A stretch of 64,000 nucleotides of DNA from Amanita rubescens (GCA_015039365.1 WION01000029.1:186001-250000); one strand, 5' to 3'. Counted from the first letter of the stretch, positions 44,272 through 57,700 are shown. Notes: generated from the letters alone by a model not told the origin. Made by a program: numbers and translations.

Positions 44272-46530
44272 AGCAGTAGCAAACGTGATGCCCGATTTCT
44301 GGCCGGAAGGCGTCATTGAGTGTCTTCGGCCCGATTTCCGGGCCCATCTCAGTTGCACCGATCCTGAGATTTCCCCACACTTCGTTCTACTCAGAACTTA
44401 TGTGCAACATGCACTTGTGCACCTCAAAGCACTGACAGGTCTCGAACGTCTCCACGAAGCATCACGCCGTCATCGCGGAGTCTGGTGTCTTAGGTCGTAT
44501 TCACTCATAGAGGTTAGCATTTAACCATGGTATTCCGTAATTCCGAGTCGGTAAAGCGTATTCAATCTCTAACAATAGAAGACATAGATCATGCTTAGGA
44601 CACCATGGTATGAGTCATGGAACGCTGCCTGGATGTTCAAGGACCCCATACAACTTGATAATATGGTGAGATGTCATCTATTAGTATTAGAAAGTTCCAC
44701 ATGTCTTCCGTACAACGTGCAAAAACCACCGGATGCATACTTCAAGGCCTAAGCGACCTGCGTTGCAAATGCACCTTGATTTCCTGAGCATGGATCACTG
44801 AAGTTACAAGTCACGGAAATTAAAGGTTCTTTGTTTATGGGGGAAATTCGAACCTGTCATTTCGTGAGAGTGATCTGACCCAACCGAAGGGCGGTCTTTG
44901 TCGGCCACGCTTGTAGCCTTGACAAGCTGAGACGTGGCGGTGCCCCAAAGTACGATAATTGGCATTGGACAGCTTGATTCTAACAGGACAGACCGAATAC
45001 GCGGACCCCGACGTCGAGAAATGGGCCCTTGGCGCTTTATCGAGAGGCGACGGTGTCCAATTCGCTAATGCTCCAAGTATTTTTGATGAACGTTTCAGTC
45101 TAGTGAGCGCAGCTATCCAATTAGCCGTGTAGCATTAAATTGAGATAAAGCGAACCAAGACAAACATAACTTCTAAGCCCAAAGGCACTAGAGACGAAGC
45201 GAGGCCGATCACTGGTAGGAAAATAGTTAGAACATTATAGTGACGACTGCGATGCAGCAATCCGAGTCGTGGTTCCGAAATCATATAGTGTTTACCCTTA
45301 TTTGGCCCGAAGGTCGTCACCAAGCAGATGCGCTCCTGTCATTTTATCGTCGACACCAAGTTGCAATAGTCTCTTACTCCCTTCCCGGTCGCCCCCGTCT
45401 TACTCGACTCCTCTACCTGTAGCAGCCCCGACGTCGCACAGTTCGCATGTATCTACGACCAATGCAAGAGCGAATCTAATTTACTTTGCGCTCAATTTTC
45501 GCGGATCGGCATGGAGTCCATCTTGTGACTAGTACGCGTTAAGCACGGTTTTGGTTATTTAAATAAGTCTTCGGAAAGTAAAAAGACGAATCAGATAATA
45601 AGCTTTCGGCCAATGATACCTCCGTGTAATAATTGAAGGGTTAGAGGCTCGACAGAACCGCTGATGGACAAGGAATTGACACGTATCACGGCCCCGCTTT
45701 TCCTGAGCAAGGATCATTACTTAGCCTTCCGGTCGTAAACAATATCATGACGTTGCATGTTTAGACGTGTCAGGAAGGCAATCCACATGGGAAAAACATA
45801 CAAACAGACTCCTTGGCAGAGAGGCTCGCGTGTGCTTCTTCGTCCAGGAAGATTACCTTTCCAGGTCGTCTGCGTGTGATTCGGTTAACGAGTGACGTAA
45901 ATGACCTCGAATATGACCTTGAATGCATATATTGTATTACTACTAGGGACAACAATGGGCCGCTGTAAATACGCAAAAATCATTCGTTGGCGACGAGCAA
46001 TACCAATTCAATTAGATGACTAACTAATATTTTATCGGGTTTCGACAGACACATCATGTATAAGTTACCATCAGCTTGTCGCAACCGTCCAAGTAGCGTT
46101 GAGCCGCGGACGAAGGATTGACGTATTTGTGCTGGCAATATGGGATAACGATGTTTGTCGGATAGATTTGGAGGGCGGCTGCGACGGCGAACCTGAGTTA
46201 GGTGTTTGCAAGAGTGCCCACGCGACGAACCTGACTGACTGCTGAATGTATACAAGGGCGGGCGCAGGGGTGCCATCACCGTATTTATTTTCGCTCCAGT
46301 CACTGAGTTTTGAGTTTTAAGTTCGAAATATGTATTATCATTTCCGAAATTCGACATACTGATTTTACAAAGGGAGATTACAACAGTAGGGCTAGCTTAT
46401 ACAATCTAATGCGATCCGCAACGTCCATAATTTAAGCATTGTGCGAGTCAACACACATATTTAATCAATATAACAAGTGACACGAGGTTTCTATAGTTGT
46501 TCAATTAAAAAATATACTGTAGACGTGACA
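44272..46530. other. Gene-poor spacer
   Basis: No supportable gene. A plus frame at 44156-44524 partly overlaps the mutarotase exons and is antisense. A minus-strand T-arm-like stretch (AGGTTCGAATTT, about 44838) preceded by a CTCTCAC loop resembles part of tRNA-Glu, but no acceptor stem pairs. Other frames have no motifs. Confidence 0.4.
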
Positions 46531-47987
46531 TTAGTCAGAGCAGAGTACATTGTATTCAGAGACACTTACAAGACTTTCGCCTGCGGCGGGCACGGTGAAC
46601 CTGTCGGTTTGTTTTACGTCCGCTTGTGCGCCCGAGTGGTCCCAGGCAAGGGCCATAAGGGAGTCAACTTCGGACGGTAGCGCACTAAAGATAGAGAATT
46701 GGTTGGAGATATCGTTTGATACCTGGGCTTGGGAGTATAGCTGTGCAGTTTCTTGGTGGCCAAGCGGATACATAGACTGCTGTTGTTGTGCATTGGTGAA
46801 CATGTGTTGGAAGGCGGTATCGTTCTGGAACGTGGTTGCATATTGGGAAAATGTTTGATTGAGTGAGTTGTCATAGGATGGGAAAGATGGTTCAATCATC
46901 TGAGATTTTGGCAACAGAGATTGATGCGCCGCTTCGTAGTTCTGAGGAGCAGTGGCATGCAGCTGGAGCCCGTTATTAAATGAGCTATCAATGGAAGATG
47001 ATGGCCAGCCGGAGAATGATTCAAATAGACTTGGTTGATAGGGAGACGTATTGACCGGGGTTGATATTGACATAGACGGTGTGATAGGCGAGGGTGTGCC
47101 ACTACATGACGAGGATGCCGAGGACGCAATAGATGAAACGGGAGATGAGTTGGCCGACTTTCTGTGCGCCAGCTGACCCGGACTCTCTGGGGATTTTCTC
47201 CTGACCCGCCCTCTTGAGTGGTCAGAGTTAAACCGAGTAATACTATTATAACTAGTGAAGCTGTCATTAAAAATAGTAGCGGTGCGGTTGGCGCTCTACT
47301 AACCGATTCTTAGCCGACAATCCGGTTCTCCCCGGGAAATAGGTCTTCACAATCTTGGTCCAGACCTTCCCGTGCTCGGCCACTGCTTTCAAGAGCATTT
47401 CGTCCTAATGTAAATAATAAGCGTCAATGGCGGATGCACTGGACGCAGTACTCACAGCTTCAGGGGTCCACATGGTTCGATCAATGGCCGGGTTGAGAGT
47501 ATCAGTCCAGCGTTTTGCACATTCTATGTAAAGTGTTAGGTGGAGTCAACGAAAGGATGTGCTGGCGACATACGGTCACTGTTGCGTGTCTGGACAATAG
47601 AGGCGACTTGGGACCATCTGCACGGAAGTTAGGAACCTAAGCTGGACGGTCTGCCCTGGGGTACCCACCTTGTGCCAAAAATTTTAATTCCCCTCACGAG
47701 TCTCTCGTCCTCTTCCGGAGACCAGCCCCCTTTCACAACGTCGGAGGCCATCTTTGCAAACCACCTTTTTCGGCAGTCTTTGTTGGTCCTATTGGGAACA
47801 TGCTTCGCGATAGCATGCCACTTGGATGGGTTGGGATTATGGGGGTCCTCTGTGAAGGGTATTGGTCAACGATCCCGAGGCGGATGACCCCTGTGGGGGT
47901 GGGCGCACCTCTCTCAACGGCCTCGCGGAGCAATTGGTCTTCCTTGACTGTCCAGGATCGACGCTCTCTGCAAGGTGTAGGTGCCAT
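46531..47987 (-). CDS. Three-repeat MYB-like transcription factor
   Basis: Six exons on the minus strand: 47987-47909, 47849-47669, 47617-47574, 47523-47456, 47404-47304 and 47251-46531. Phases close, giving 397 residues. Three MYB/SANT repeats are visible: RRSWTVKEDQLLREAVE...WHAIAKHVPNRTNKDCRKRW; GGWSPEEDERLVRGI...WSQVASIVQTRNSDQCAKRW; and MWTPEADEMLLKAVAEHG...IVKTYFPGRTGLSAKNRY. The recognition-helix residues NKDC.KRW, SDQC.KRW and AKNRY follow the DNA-binding pattern. The C-terminal 240 residues are Ser/Thr/Pro/Gln-rich and probably an activation region. The nearest known types are fungal Myb/Bas1-like regulators; the orthologue is not certain. In the last acceptor I chose CACTAG because it gives the family NRYNSITR. 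Confidence 0.88.
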
Positions 47988-50900
47988 TTTCGACGCAGTC
48001 GGTATGAGAAGTGCAGGGTTTTGGCCAGGGAAGGAGGCTCGCATATAAGCATTTCGCAACGTACGCTTGTGACTAAATTTACCCAGCCTCTCTAGCACTC
48101 AGAATGGGGATGAAAGCTTTCACACGACGATCCAAATCGCTGGATCTATTTTGGCAGCATAGGGAGCTGAGATTAAGGAAGAGATCTGTTTGCTTACACG
48201 AGTCAATTCCCATTAGGTAACTGGACAATTGCTGAATGGGGTTTCCCAACTGACATCTCGAATAGCCAGTCGGAGGTTTCGCTTAGATGTCTAATTAACC
48301 AGTCCGTCTGATGCGTAGACGGCTATCGGTTTCCCAATTAATCCGAGAGACGCAATTGCTGTGTCCTATGGGCGAGCATTCCTGCGCAGCCACATCCGTT
48401 ACGGACAAGTTGGGTATGCGTGAACGACCAGGTGACCCGTAATTGTGAAGAGAAGAAACGGGCGGTCAATGAACCCGTTCGAGGCACGTACGGATTTGAC
48501 CGTTCGAGTCGTATTTGATCGAGTTGTTTGATGGCTAGTTTGGACCGGGCTGCTTACGTAATCCGTCCAAATATGGTTAAGTCACTAGTCACTCCTCGGG
48601 CCCAAATATGGGCCTTGGACAAATCGATCAGCGGAAACCAGGTAGGCACGATGGAGCTACTAGCGCCAACTTCACTAGTCTGAGATGTTGGCAATGCTCT
48701 CAGTTTCAAGCAGAGCCTCACTCAATTTTACCTATCAGCACAACGATGGTTAACAAGTATTTGGAATCTTGACACAACCACGCTGCGATTGTCATCAGTA
48801 ACTTGGCCTAAAACGTCGCCGAAGACGCGGAAGTGAGTTATTTCCTCCGTACACAATCCGATGCTGGTCAGTCTAAAGTAGTATAATTCATTATGATCAT
48901 TATGTAAACGTTATCGTCAGCAGCGCCGTGGCTGTTCACGATGTTCTCTAACCTGTTTCAACCAAATTGGCTACGAAGGCGACAGTATACGGTACGACGG
49001 TGCAATCCCGACTCGAAGATGGTCATGTGAACTTTTGTAGGGCCGTCTTTCCATCATCCAGGGCAAGCTGAACTCATCCACACGCTTGTTAATAAGAGAA
49101 TACCATATTTATCGAAATCAATGCAGGTTATCTACGCCCAAAGACAGCCGAGTTTCTGACTGCAGATAATTACGTGGGAAACTTAATGGACGGGACATAG
49201 GTTCAAGGGAATAATACTACGTGAGAGGAAATGTGGTTCACCCTCTTTTTCTTTGCTTGGCCATGAGTCGTTGAGTGCTCATTCATCTCTCGGTAAGTGG
49301 GTGCGCCCCCATGGGCATAAATAATCCTCAATTTATGATCTCCAACTGGAGCATTACCGCGTCAATCGGTTACGGGGAAGGCTAATTGCTAGGTGAGCCG
49401 ACCTGTTCACTGACAAATCACACGTACAGCTGGTTCGTTTTGCTGAATCAATCAAGTGTGGGATCCTACGCTTTATTCAATGGAGAAGACTGAAATATGC
49501 GTCGATTGCGTGACAAGTCCTTTCCTCATAGCGAGGCAACGGTTATGCATTCTAGAACACCGCAGCGAACCAGCTTGTCTTGCACTACAATTTTTCACTC
49601 ATTGAACTAATGATAGAATGTCCAGTGCCGAGCGCAGATCGTTGCCACGCGAAAGTGCCAGACGTTAATACCCATTGGGAGATAGCGCTTCTCCCTCGAA
49701 GCGTATAGACTATGCGTTTATTCTATGCTTGTCCAACATTGTTTTCCCGTTATTGCTCCGTATATTGCGGCAAGAGGATGTTGACGTCAACTCGACGGTA
49801 CAAAAATACCCCGAGGACGAGGTAACCTCGAATGGATCGCTCATACATCGAATACAAGGAGATACGACCCCTTGGCGGTGAGATGCTAATCACGAAACCT
49901 ATCAACTCACAAAGCGTTCGAGTCTGAATATACCCACTCCTCCATATTCTTTGCGCTTCGAACTTTGGATTTCACCAAAAGCTTCAATGAAAGAATTGTC
50001 ATTGATGATCGACTTTGGACGTGCAAGACGGCCCTAGACCCTATACAATTTGTGTTTAGAAGGAATGGTTTTTTCGCGATACGCGGGGCAGATATTTAAT
50101 TTATTACGACGAATTGACTAAGGTCGTCTCGGACGGACTGAAAAAGGAAAGGGAAATATACGTATGATCGGCTTGAAGTTGTACATATTCCGAGTTACAG
50201 AGTTAACAAAACCCCATGTGACTATAGATGTCAACAAGACGCCCATGGTCGAATGTAAGAAAAGAACAAGCAATGGCACGCGAGAGGAGATTCTTACACA
50301 TAGGGCGAGCGTCAGACAAGATGAATAAGGTGATAGATATCTTGTGCGTCGTCATTTCTCAGAGAGCTTAAATTTTTGGCTCGGAAGAATGCCAAACATT
50401 GGTGTATGTCAATATGCCATCGGGGCTCGAAATGTCATGCCTTGTGACACCGACAAATGTTGGACAGGCGATAAGAATTGCCTGTAGCACAGATTTGGCC
50501 AAGTCAAATCTCCTCGTTACATCATTGAAAGTTAGAACTATGTCGAAGCACAACTGAATGACATTCTTACAAGAAGCGTAACCTGTGGTTGATCGAGTAC
50601 CAGGGTAGTTTTCGATGCGCCTGCCGCCCGCGCTGTTCCCTCGTGATTGTCAATCTACGTCTCTTTCGTTCCGGCGGTTAGAGTTAACAAGCTATTCACT
50701 TCTAAAGTTTGTGCTGTCAGGGACGCTACCTCGAGTTCTGCTTCTGGTTACTACCGAAAAGTGGTATCTCCGGTGTAGGAAGTCAACAACGACGCACGCC
50801 AGCTCATCGCATTTACGTTAGGAAACTATCCTGATAGCGGCCCAATGAATTAGTAGAGTTTCATCGCGACGCTCGAAGACTCGGAAAGCCTTGTCGCGGA

Positions 50901-51237
50901 ACCGTGGTATCGGGCGGATTATCCGAGACCCTCTATTGATGCTGTCTGAGTCTCGACTAGTTTTGTTACATTCCACCTATCGAGACATCGGCGGACTTCG
51001 AGACGTGCAAGTTAAATTTGTCAGTTTGGCGGCACTGCCAGTTGGCCGTGACTGTCACCGGAGGAACTTGATTACTAAAAACAGACATTTCCCACGTATC
51101 TCAAATTTCGTTCCTAGGCTTTGATAACCTTTCCGACCCCTCACCCTTATCCAGCCGTATAACGTTGGCAAGCCTCAGCTGTGCAAATTCATCCTGTCAC
51201 TAACATATATTCTTTTAGAAAACAAAATTCGATAGGG
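47988..51237. other. Long gene-poor spacer
   Basis: More than 3 kb with only short unmotifed frames (for example plus 49675-49881 and 50615-50821, minus 50368-50553). I found no transposon ends, RNA genes or chained exons. It may hold long regulatory DNA or decayed sequence. Confidence 0.45.
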
Positions 51238-53431
51238 ATGGCTGAAATACACGATCAGTTCGATACGATATTGATTCTAGACTTCGGTTCTCAAGTGTGT
51301 TGAGGAACATAACGAATTCACTCTGATCAACAACACTCATTTCTATTTTCCTATGGGTATCTGCAGTATAGCCATCTAATTACGAGAAGATGTCGGGAAC
51401 ATAACGTCTACGCAGAGCTGATGCCTTGCACGGTGAAAATCACAGACATCAAATTCAAACCGAAAGGTAAACGATTAAATGCGTTACACCGCGTACCCCA
51501 ATAAGATTGATTATTCGGTTCCTACGCAGGCGTCATACTTTCTGGATCTCCATATTCTGTGTACGATAAGGACGCTCCCCATGTGGATCCCGCGGTGTTC
51601 GATTTGGGGGTTCCCATTTTAGGGATATGCTATGGTCTACAGGTGCTTTTCGCTTCGAGTATTTTCCAAAATCAGGATGATGATCTGGCAACTAGGAAAT
51701 GGCATGGAATCTCGGTGGTGAAGTCTCCAAATGTGATCGCCGCGAGTACGGCCATGCGATGCTCCAATTAACTAGAACCGGAAGCGAATATCCTGCCACC
51801 GATGCTCTATTTGAGTCTTTAGGGGATGAAATGCAGGTCTGTTGATTGTACCCCTATTGAAGCATGTTCCTTTACGTTCCGGCAGGTATGGATGTCTCAC
51901 GGAGATCACTTGTCGAGACCCCCGACGGGTTTCCATGTGATTGGCCGGACTGATTCTGCGCCGTATGCGGCTATAGCCCATAATAGCAAACCTTTCTACG
52001 GCATTCAGTTCCACCCGGAAGTAACCCATTCAACCAAAGGTAGAGAAGTTATCGGACGTTTCATACTCAACATTTGCGGTTGTATGAGTGACTGGACCAT
52101 GGTATATTTCTTTTCCGCACCGTCGCGTTGCATCGTGGATGAACAGGCCATGTAGGAACACTTCATCGACAAAGAGATCGCTAGAATCCGAGATATTTGT
52201 GGCCCCAAAGGCCGCGTTATCGGCGCCGTTAGCGGCGGGGTGGATAGTACCGTTGCAGCAAAATTAATGCACGAAGCTATCGGTGATCGGTAAGTGCAAT
52301 TACCGGATACCCCTCCCGCTATACTGACAGTTGATTCTTGAGATTCCATGCCATCATGGTTGATAACGGCGTTTTGCGGTTGAACGAGGCTCAGCAGGTT
52401 CACCGCATGCTGAACGAAGATCTTGGCGTGAACCTTACCTGTGGTGGATGCATCTGATCTGTTCCTGTCAAGACTTGAGGGAGTGGAGGATCCGGAGAAA
52501 AAGCGAAAAATCATAGGGAATACGTTTATCAACGTGTTTGAAGCAGAGGCTGCCAAGATCGAGGCTGCTGCCGAGGAAGAAGAGAAGGAAAAGCCCACTA
52601 CTGAATCTAAAGGGCGGGTCGAGTGGTTGTTGCAAGGAACTTTGTACCCGGACGTCATTGAGAGTATCAGTTTCAAAGGCCCGAGCGCAACAATCAAGAC
52701 GCACCACAACGTTGGTGGTCTTCTGAAAGATATGAAGCTGAAATTGATTGAGCCATTACGGGAATTATTCAAAGGTGATCGAATTCAATGAATTCCAAGG
52801 ATCTAATCTAACTGCTGTCTAGATGAAGTTCGCGCACTTGGACGTCTTTTGTTGATTCCTGAACACCTTGTTCAAAGACACCCATTCCCCGGACCTGGCC
52901 TTGCCATTCGAATCTTAGGGCCTGTGACCCGTGATCAAGTGAAGCTACTGCAATTAGCCGATAATATCTATATAGAAGAGATAAGGAAAGCAGCCTTATA
53001 CAATCAAATAGCCCAGGCTTTTGCCGTGTTGTTGCCCGTTAGGGCAGTGGGAGTGATGGGCGATCAGAGGACGTACGAGCAGGTCAGTTTGGAATGGTTC
53101 TGGACTATAGGAGTGGACAAGAATCTAAACTTTGATTGGACTAGGTCGTCGCTCTCCGTGCAGTGCAAACGGAAGACTTTATGACGGCAGATTGGTAAGA
53201 GATCTTTCTAATTCGGCTCCCGTACATTGACTCAGGAGATGTGATATCAAGGTATGTCTTTCCACCGGCGGTCTTAAAACGTATATCCTCCCGTATAACC
53301 AACGAAGTCGCTGGGATTAACCGTGTCACCTATGATATTTCATCTAAGCCACCAGCAGTACGTTACATCCGTTTTCTTTGACTAGTGAATATCTCCTAAT
53401 TCTAACATAAAAGACGGTGGAATGGCTATGA
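51238..53431 (+). CDS. GMP synthase (glutamine-hydrolysing), with one extra base
   Basis: Twelve exons, borders 51238-51294, 51367-51466, 51530-51642, 51696-51836, 51886-52101, 52156-52289, 52343-52774 (contains the lesion), 52823-53082, 53145-53194, 53252-53357 and 53414-53431; phases close to 541 residues if one base is skipped near 52440. It converts XMP, Gln and ATP to GMP. Class I amidotransferase half: [18 protein letters not shown] (catalytic Cys), REYGHA and FHPEVTHS (His, Glu). Synthetase half: [16 protein letters not shown]-loop, [45 protein letters not shown] and [10 protein letters not shown]. At AACCTTACCTGTGGTGG the frame moves by +1 between NLT and VVDA. In a gene needed for guanine synthesis, a base error is the likelier cause. 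(Eleven intervals are listed; the long seventh may be counted as one exon.). Confidence 0.88.
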
Positions 53432-54083
53432 GTGCGCTCTGATCGTGCTTCATAGAGTAGACCGCAGAAGGATACATTGCCAAGGAGACGGCGCTTCCTT
53501 CTTTGTCTCACTATATCACAAAGATTGAGAATCCTCCTGTTTCAACAGCTATTTTGTGCACACCACGGCGTTCAATACCAGAAGTGAGTCCTCAAGGCTG
53601 TGTATGTCTTTTTCGTCGAGGATGGTGGCTTCAATATACAACATATGGTCGTGTGGCGGCTAGTGATGAACGTAAGATGACACTTTGAAGGCTATGCCCC
53701 CGCAGCGCAACAAGTGCGGAAAACTTTGTTTGTCGCCCATGAGGCATCATCCAATCTATCGGCCCAGATGAACCTGCGATACATTATTAGATTGCTGGTA
53801 TGAAATCTGTACTCTGTAATGACCTTGTTTCATGGAGCAACGGCGACGATATCGATGATAGAGTAGACTTATGCCACAGTGCACATGGAGACGTCGCGGG
53901 TCAGAGTTATAGGTCGTCCACTGGCGTCGGTTAAGGACGTTAGGTCCAAACTTGCTAGAAGACCGTGGATGCCCAGATAGATATCTATTGCGGACGTAAC
54001 TAACGGGATGAAACACGAATGCAATGACGATGGGCGTCCAGATATCCCGTTAAAGTTAAATACCTCCCTGATGTCGAGGAGTC
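53432..54083. other. Spacer, possible 3' exons of the minus-strand gene
   Basis: Minus frames at 53756-54016 and 53869-54189 could hold further exons of the unknown gene at 54084-54671. NTFVFDKLVFRNSS and CVAIGLLDIREVF look protein-like, but I could not fix the junctions. Confidence 0.35.
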
Positions 54084-54671
54084 CTATCGCAACGCAGGCA
54101 CAGGAAGGATCGACGGCAATGTCCAGTCCCTCTGAACTGTTCCTGAACACCAATTTGTCGAAGACAAATGTATTGGAACATCTTGGCAACGGCGATGATC
54201 ACCTTCCGTTGACACAATGTCCGAGTCACCGGGCTTGATCTTTTCCAGAACTTCTTCAACGAAAATCACTGTGTTACATGAATATCCCAAAAGACGGTTA
54301 ATTACGATCTGTCCCTTGTAAGGTGCGGGTGCAAGGGCAATGCACATAATCATCATATGGAAAGCAAGTTTGAACGCCGAAGCGTGGTCCGACTCAAACG
54401 GAGCATCTAATTTTAGCCAAAGCAGCACCGACGTGTCCAAATCTGGCAATTGCCCTTGTTCCATTCGCACCACCCCCGCCCGCGTCATCACTTCAAATCG
54501 TATTTTCCCATCACTATGGGTTAGTTTTTGCAATCTGATAGTTAAATGCGCTTTAACCTCATCTTGTTTACACCCAGGTATCCCCAAGGTACGATATGAG
54601 TCATTCCTTTCACGGACGCTCCATTGACACGCATCTGACACTAGTTCTTCCGTTACATTTCGTGCGTTCAT
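54084..54671 (-). CDS. Uncharacterised protein
   Basis: A minus-strand frame open for about 195 codons from the ATG at 54671. No recognised domain. It contains a Met/Ala/hydrophobic stretch (FKLAFHMMIMCIALAPAP) and a following NTVIFVEEVLEKIKPG. An apparent GTGACT..CCAAG intron near 54185-54232 would lead to another frame with FVFDKLVFRNSSEGLDIAV, which continues past 53900. The gene is therefore probably longer, with unsolved 3' exons. Its start lies only about 40 bp from the first recognisable XRN1 codon on the opposite strand, leaving no room for normal promoters of both. That suggests a rearranged junction here, or that one of the two models is wrong. Confidence 0.4.
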   Translation of the reverse strand: MNARNVTEELVSDACQWSVRERNDSYRTLGIPGCKQDEVKAHLTIRLQKLTHSDGKIRFEVMTRAGVVRMEQGQLPDLDTSVLLWLKLDAPFESDHASAFKLAFHMMIMCIALAPAPYKGQIVINRLLGYSCNTVIFVEEVLEKIKPGDSDIVSTEGDHRRCQDVPIHLSSTNWCSGTVQRDWTLPSILPVPALR

Positions 54672-54711
54672 CTCGTACACTGCACGAAATGCTAGGCTGA
54701 TTTAGGCACAG

Positions 54712-57700
54712 CGAGCGATACCCTCTTACCTCTCAACTAATTCAGGAGAACAAGATTTCCGAGTTTGGTACGTTTCATGGACTACGCCTAAATCCTCTCT
54801 GATATATTGCACAGATAATCTCTACCTGGATTTTAATGGCATTATTCACAATTGTATTGTCTTCCTGTGCTACACGCGCACCACCCTTACTGTTTCATAG
54901 GTTCGCATCCGAATGACGACGATGTCCACTTCCGATTATCCGAGGAGCAGATTTTTACCTCTATATTCACCTATGTTGATCACCTTTTTGGCAAGATTAA
55001 GCCCAAGAAACTTTTCTTTATGGCGGTGGATGGGGTAGCGCCACGTGCCAAGATGAACCAACAGCGCAGCCGCAGATTCCGCACTGCAAGGGATGCGAAA
55101 GAAGCCCGGGAGAAAGCGGAGAGGAAAGGGGAGAAGTTGCCAGAAGAAAAGGCTTTTGACAGCAATTGTATAACACCAGGTGAGTCATATATGCGCATAT
55201 AGCCACTGTTTTAGTTATTGACATATATCTCTTAGGGACGCCGTTCATGGCGCGCCTCTCAGAACAATTGCGGTATTTCGTCAACAAAAAAATAACAGAA
55301 GACTCCAACTGGAGGGATATTCAGGTTGTACTATCAGGTCACGAGGTACCTGGCGAGGGAGAGCACAAGATCATGGAGTACATTCGCCTGGCGCGCGCCC
55401 AGCCGGATTACAATCCCAACGTTCGACATTGTCTGTATGGACTTGATGCCGATTTGATCATGCTTGGCCTCCTCAGTCATGATCCTCATTTTTGTCTGTT
55501 GCGCGAAGAAGTGAAGTTTGGGCCATCAACTCGAAAAAAGGGAAATACAAGGTGCGTCTTTGTAATAACCAACCAGTTTCAGTGCTAACCCACGTTGCAA
55601 CAGTCTGGAGTCTATCAACTTTTATCTATTGCACTTATCGCTCTTGCGAGAGTATCTTAACCTCGAATTCCACGACATTGAGCATATACTACCGTTCGAG
55701 TATAGTCTCGAACGTGTAATCGATGATTTCATATTACTTGCTGTTTTTGTAGGAAACGATTTCCTCCCTAATCTTCCAGATCTACACATACATCAGAATG
55801 GGTTAGAACGGCTGTTTGAAGTGTATAAGAAGGTTTTACCAACGCTTGGTGTGTTTGACCACTTTTGATTCGTGCATGGGTTGACTGTTTATCAGATGGT
55901 TATATAAATGAAAGTGGCACGATAAACACCAAAAGATTGCAATCAGTTTTGAACGAGATGGCTATTTGGGAAAGGGAGATTTTTGAGCAGGAGTATGCGG
56001 ATGTGAACTGGTACAAGGGAAAACAAGCGAAGCATGTCAAGGAGATGGAAATGGGCCGGAAACGGTCTAAACTGGGTATTTCTTCTTCTCATTCGTTGAC
56101 AAGCTATTCGACTTACTTGGATGCAGTGCTGACGAAGCCTCAACGAGAAATTTTCGATGAAGTTAAGGCGTTTGTTCTGGAAAATCGGGGAGGCTCTGTC
56201 CATCCTCCCAATAACCCTGCCTTGACAATGCCGAATGATTTCTCGGCCCGAGAACGAGCGTTCATAGACCGATTGGCAGAAGAATTGCACTTAAGTTTGA
56301 CATGGGATGAGTATGACGAAGAGGATGTGAACGTGGTAACTTGGAGATTACCAGAAGCCCCAGAACAGCATTCAACGCAGAATGGCAATGGGGTTGTGGA
56401 TGAAGATGCAAACGAGGATGAAGGCGAATGGGAAGACGAGGATGATGAAGAAAGCCGTGCGGCGGTCAACCGGATATTGCAGAAGTATGAAAAAGCACCG
56501 GTAATGGATGAAGATGCGGATGGAGGGTTTGATGCACGACATGAGCAGTCAGTGAAGCTCAAGATGGACGAATGGAAGCGGGAATATTATAAGGTAAGAT
56601 CGATAGATTAATCTTGGGCATCGTCTGATATACTTTCTGCAGAGCAAGCTAGAGATCAGCTACGACGATCCTAAACCAATGGGAGATCTAGCATACCGAT
56701 ACGTGGAAGGGCTACAATGGGTCATGTATTATTATTACAGTGGCGTGGCGTCATGGAGTTGGTTCTATAACTATCACTATGCTCCGCGTATATCAGGTGA
56801 GCTTTATTTTGCTTTGTGTCTCGTCAGAAACTGAAGTCTGTATGAGACTTGTGCAATGTCGATCAAATGACTTTTGAATTTGAACTCGGAACACCTTTTA
56901 GGCCGTTTCAACAGCTTATGGGTGTATTGCCTGTTGCTAGCATGGAACACATTCCCACTGCTTATCAAGTAAGATTCTATTGCACAGATTCATTTTGTTG
57001 CTAACGTCGTCGCCAAGGATCTCATGTATGACCCCAACTCGTCTATTTTGGACTTCTATCCGCTTGATTTTGAACTGGATATGAACGGCAAGAAGCAGGA
57101 GTGGGAGGCTATCGTTAAGATTCCATTCATAGAAGAAGCACGGCTGTTGCGTGCCATGGCCGGTGAGTTTCTGCATGTGTTGTCGAAATCGTTGGTTCTT
57201 ATTACTTTTGCAGGTCGAGATCATCGCTTAACTGAGGAAGAGAAGAGTAGAAACTCGTTCGGCACGAGCACCAAGTTTTCTTACAACCCAGACGAACCTA
57301 CTTATTATCCGTCATCTCTTCCCGGGTTCTTCCCACCTCTATATCGGTGTCAGTGTACCATGGAGACATTTGACCTACCTACGTTGGACGGGTTACATCT
57401 GATACCCGGCCTATGTGATGGCGTCTTCCTTGGTGCCGAAGCATTAGCAGGCTTTCCTTCTCTCCAGACACTTCCACATACCGCTACCCTGGCATATCAC
57501 GGAGTCAATGTGCATGGTTCGGAAAGTCGCAATAAGTCCATGGTTGTTCATATCGAGAACCCGCATGAAGGCCGGAAACCTCAGGAAATTGCTGAAGAAA
57601 TGGTCGGGGAAAGAACGTTTATGGGCTGGCCGTTTTTGCAAGAGGGTCTGGTTATCGCTGTTTCCGATTCTATGTTCAAATATGAGAAGATGGCTCTGGT

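Noticed and set aside
44820..44900. Possible tRNA-Glu(CUC) on minus
   Set aside because: Anticodon-like CTCTCAC and T-loop are present, but acceptor and anticodon stems do not pair.
51643..51780. Apparent frameshift in the glutaminase half of GMP synthase
   Set aside because: An intron ending GCAACTAG joins GLQ to EMAWNLGG and restores all motifs.
52005..52772. Minus-strand 255-codon open frame
   Set aside because: Antisense of GMP synthase exons with conserved PP-loop motif on plus.
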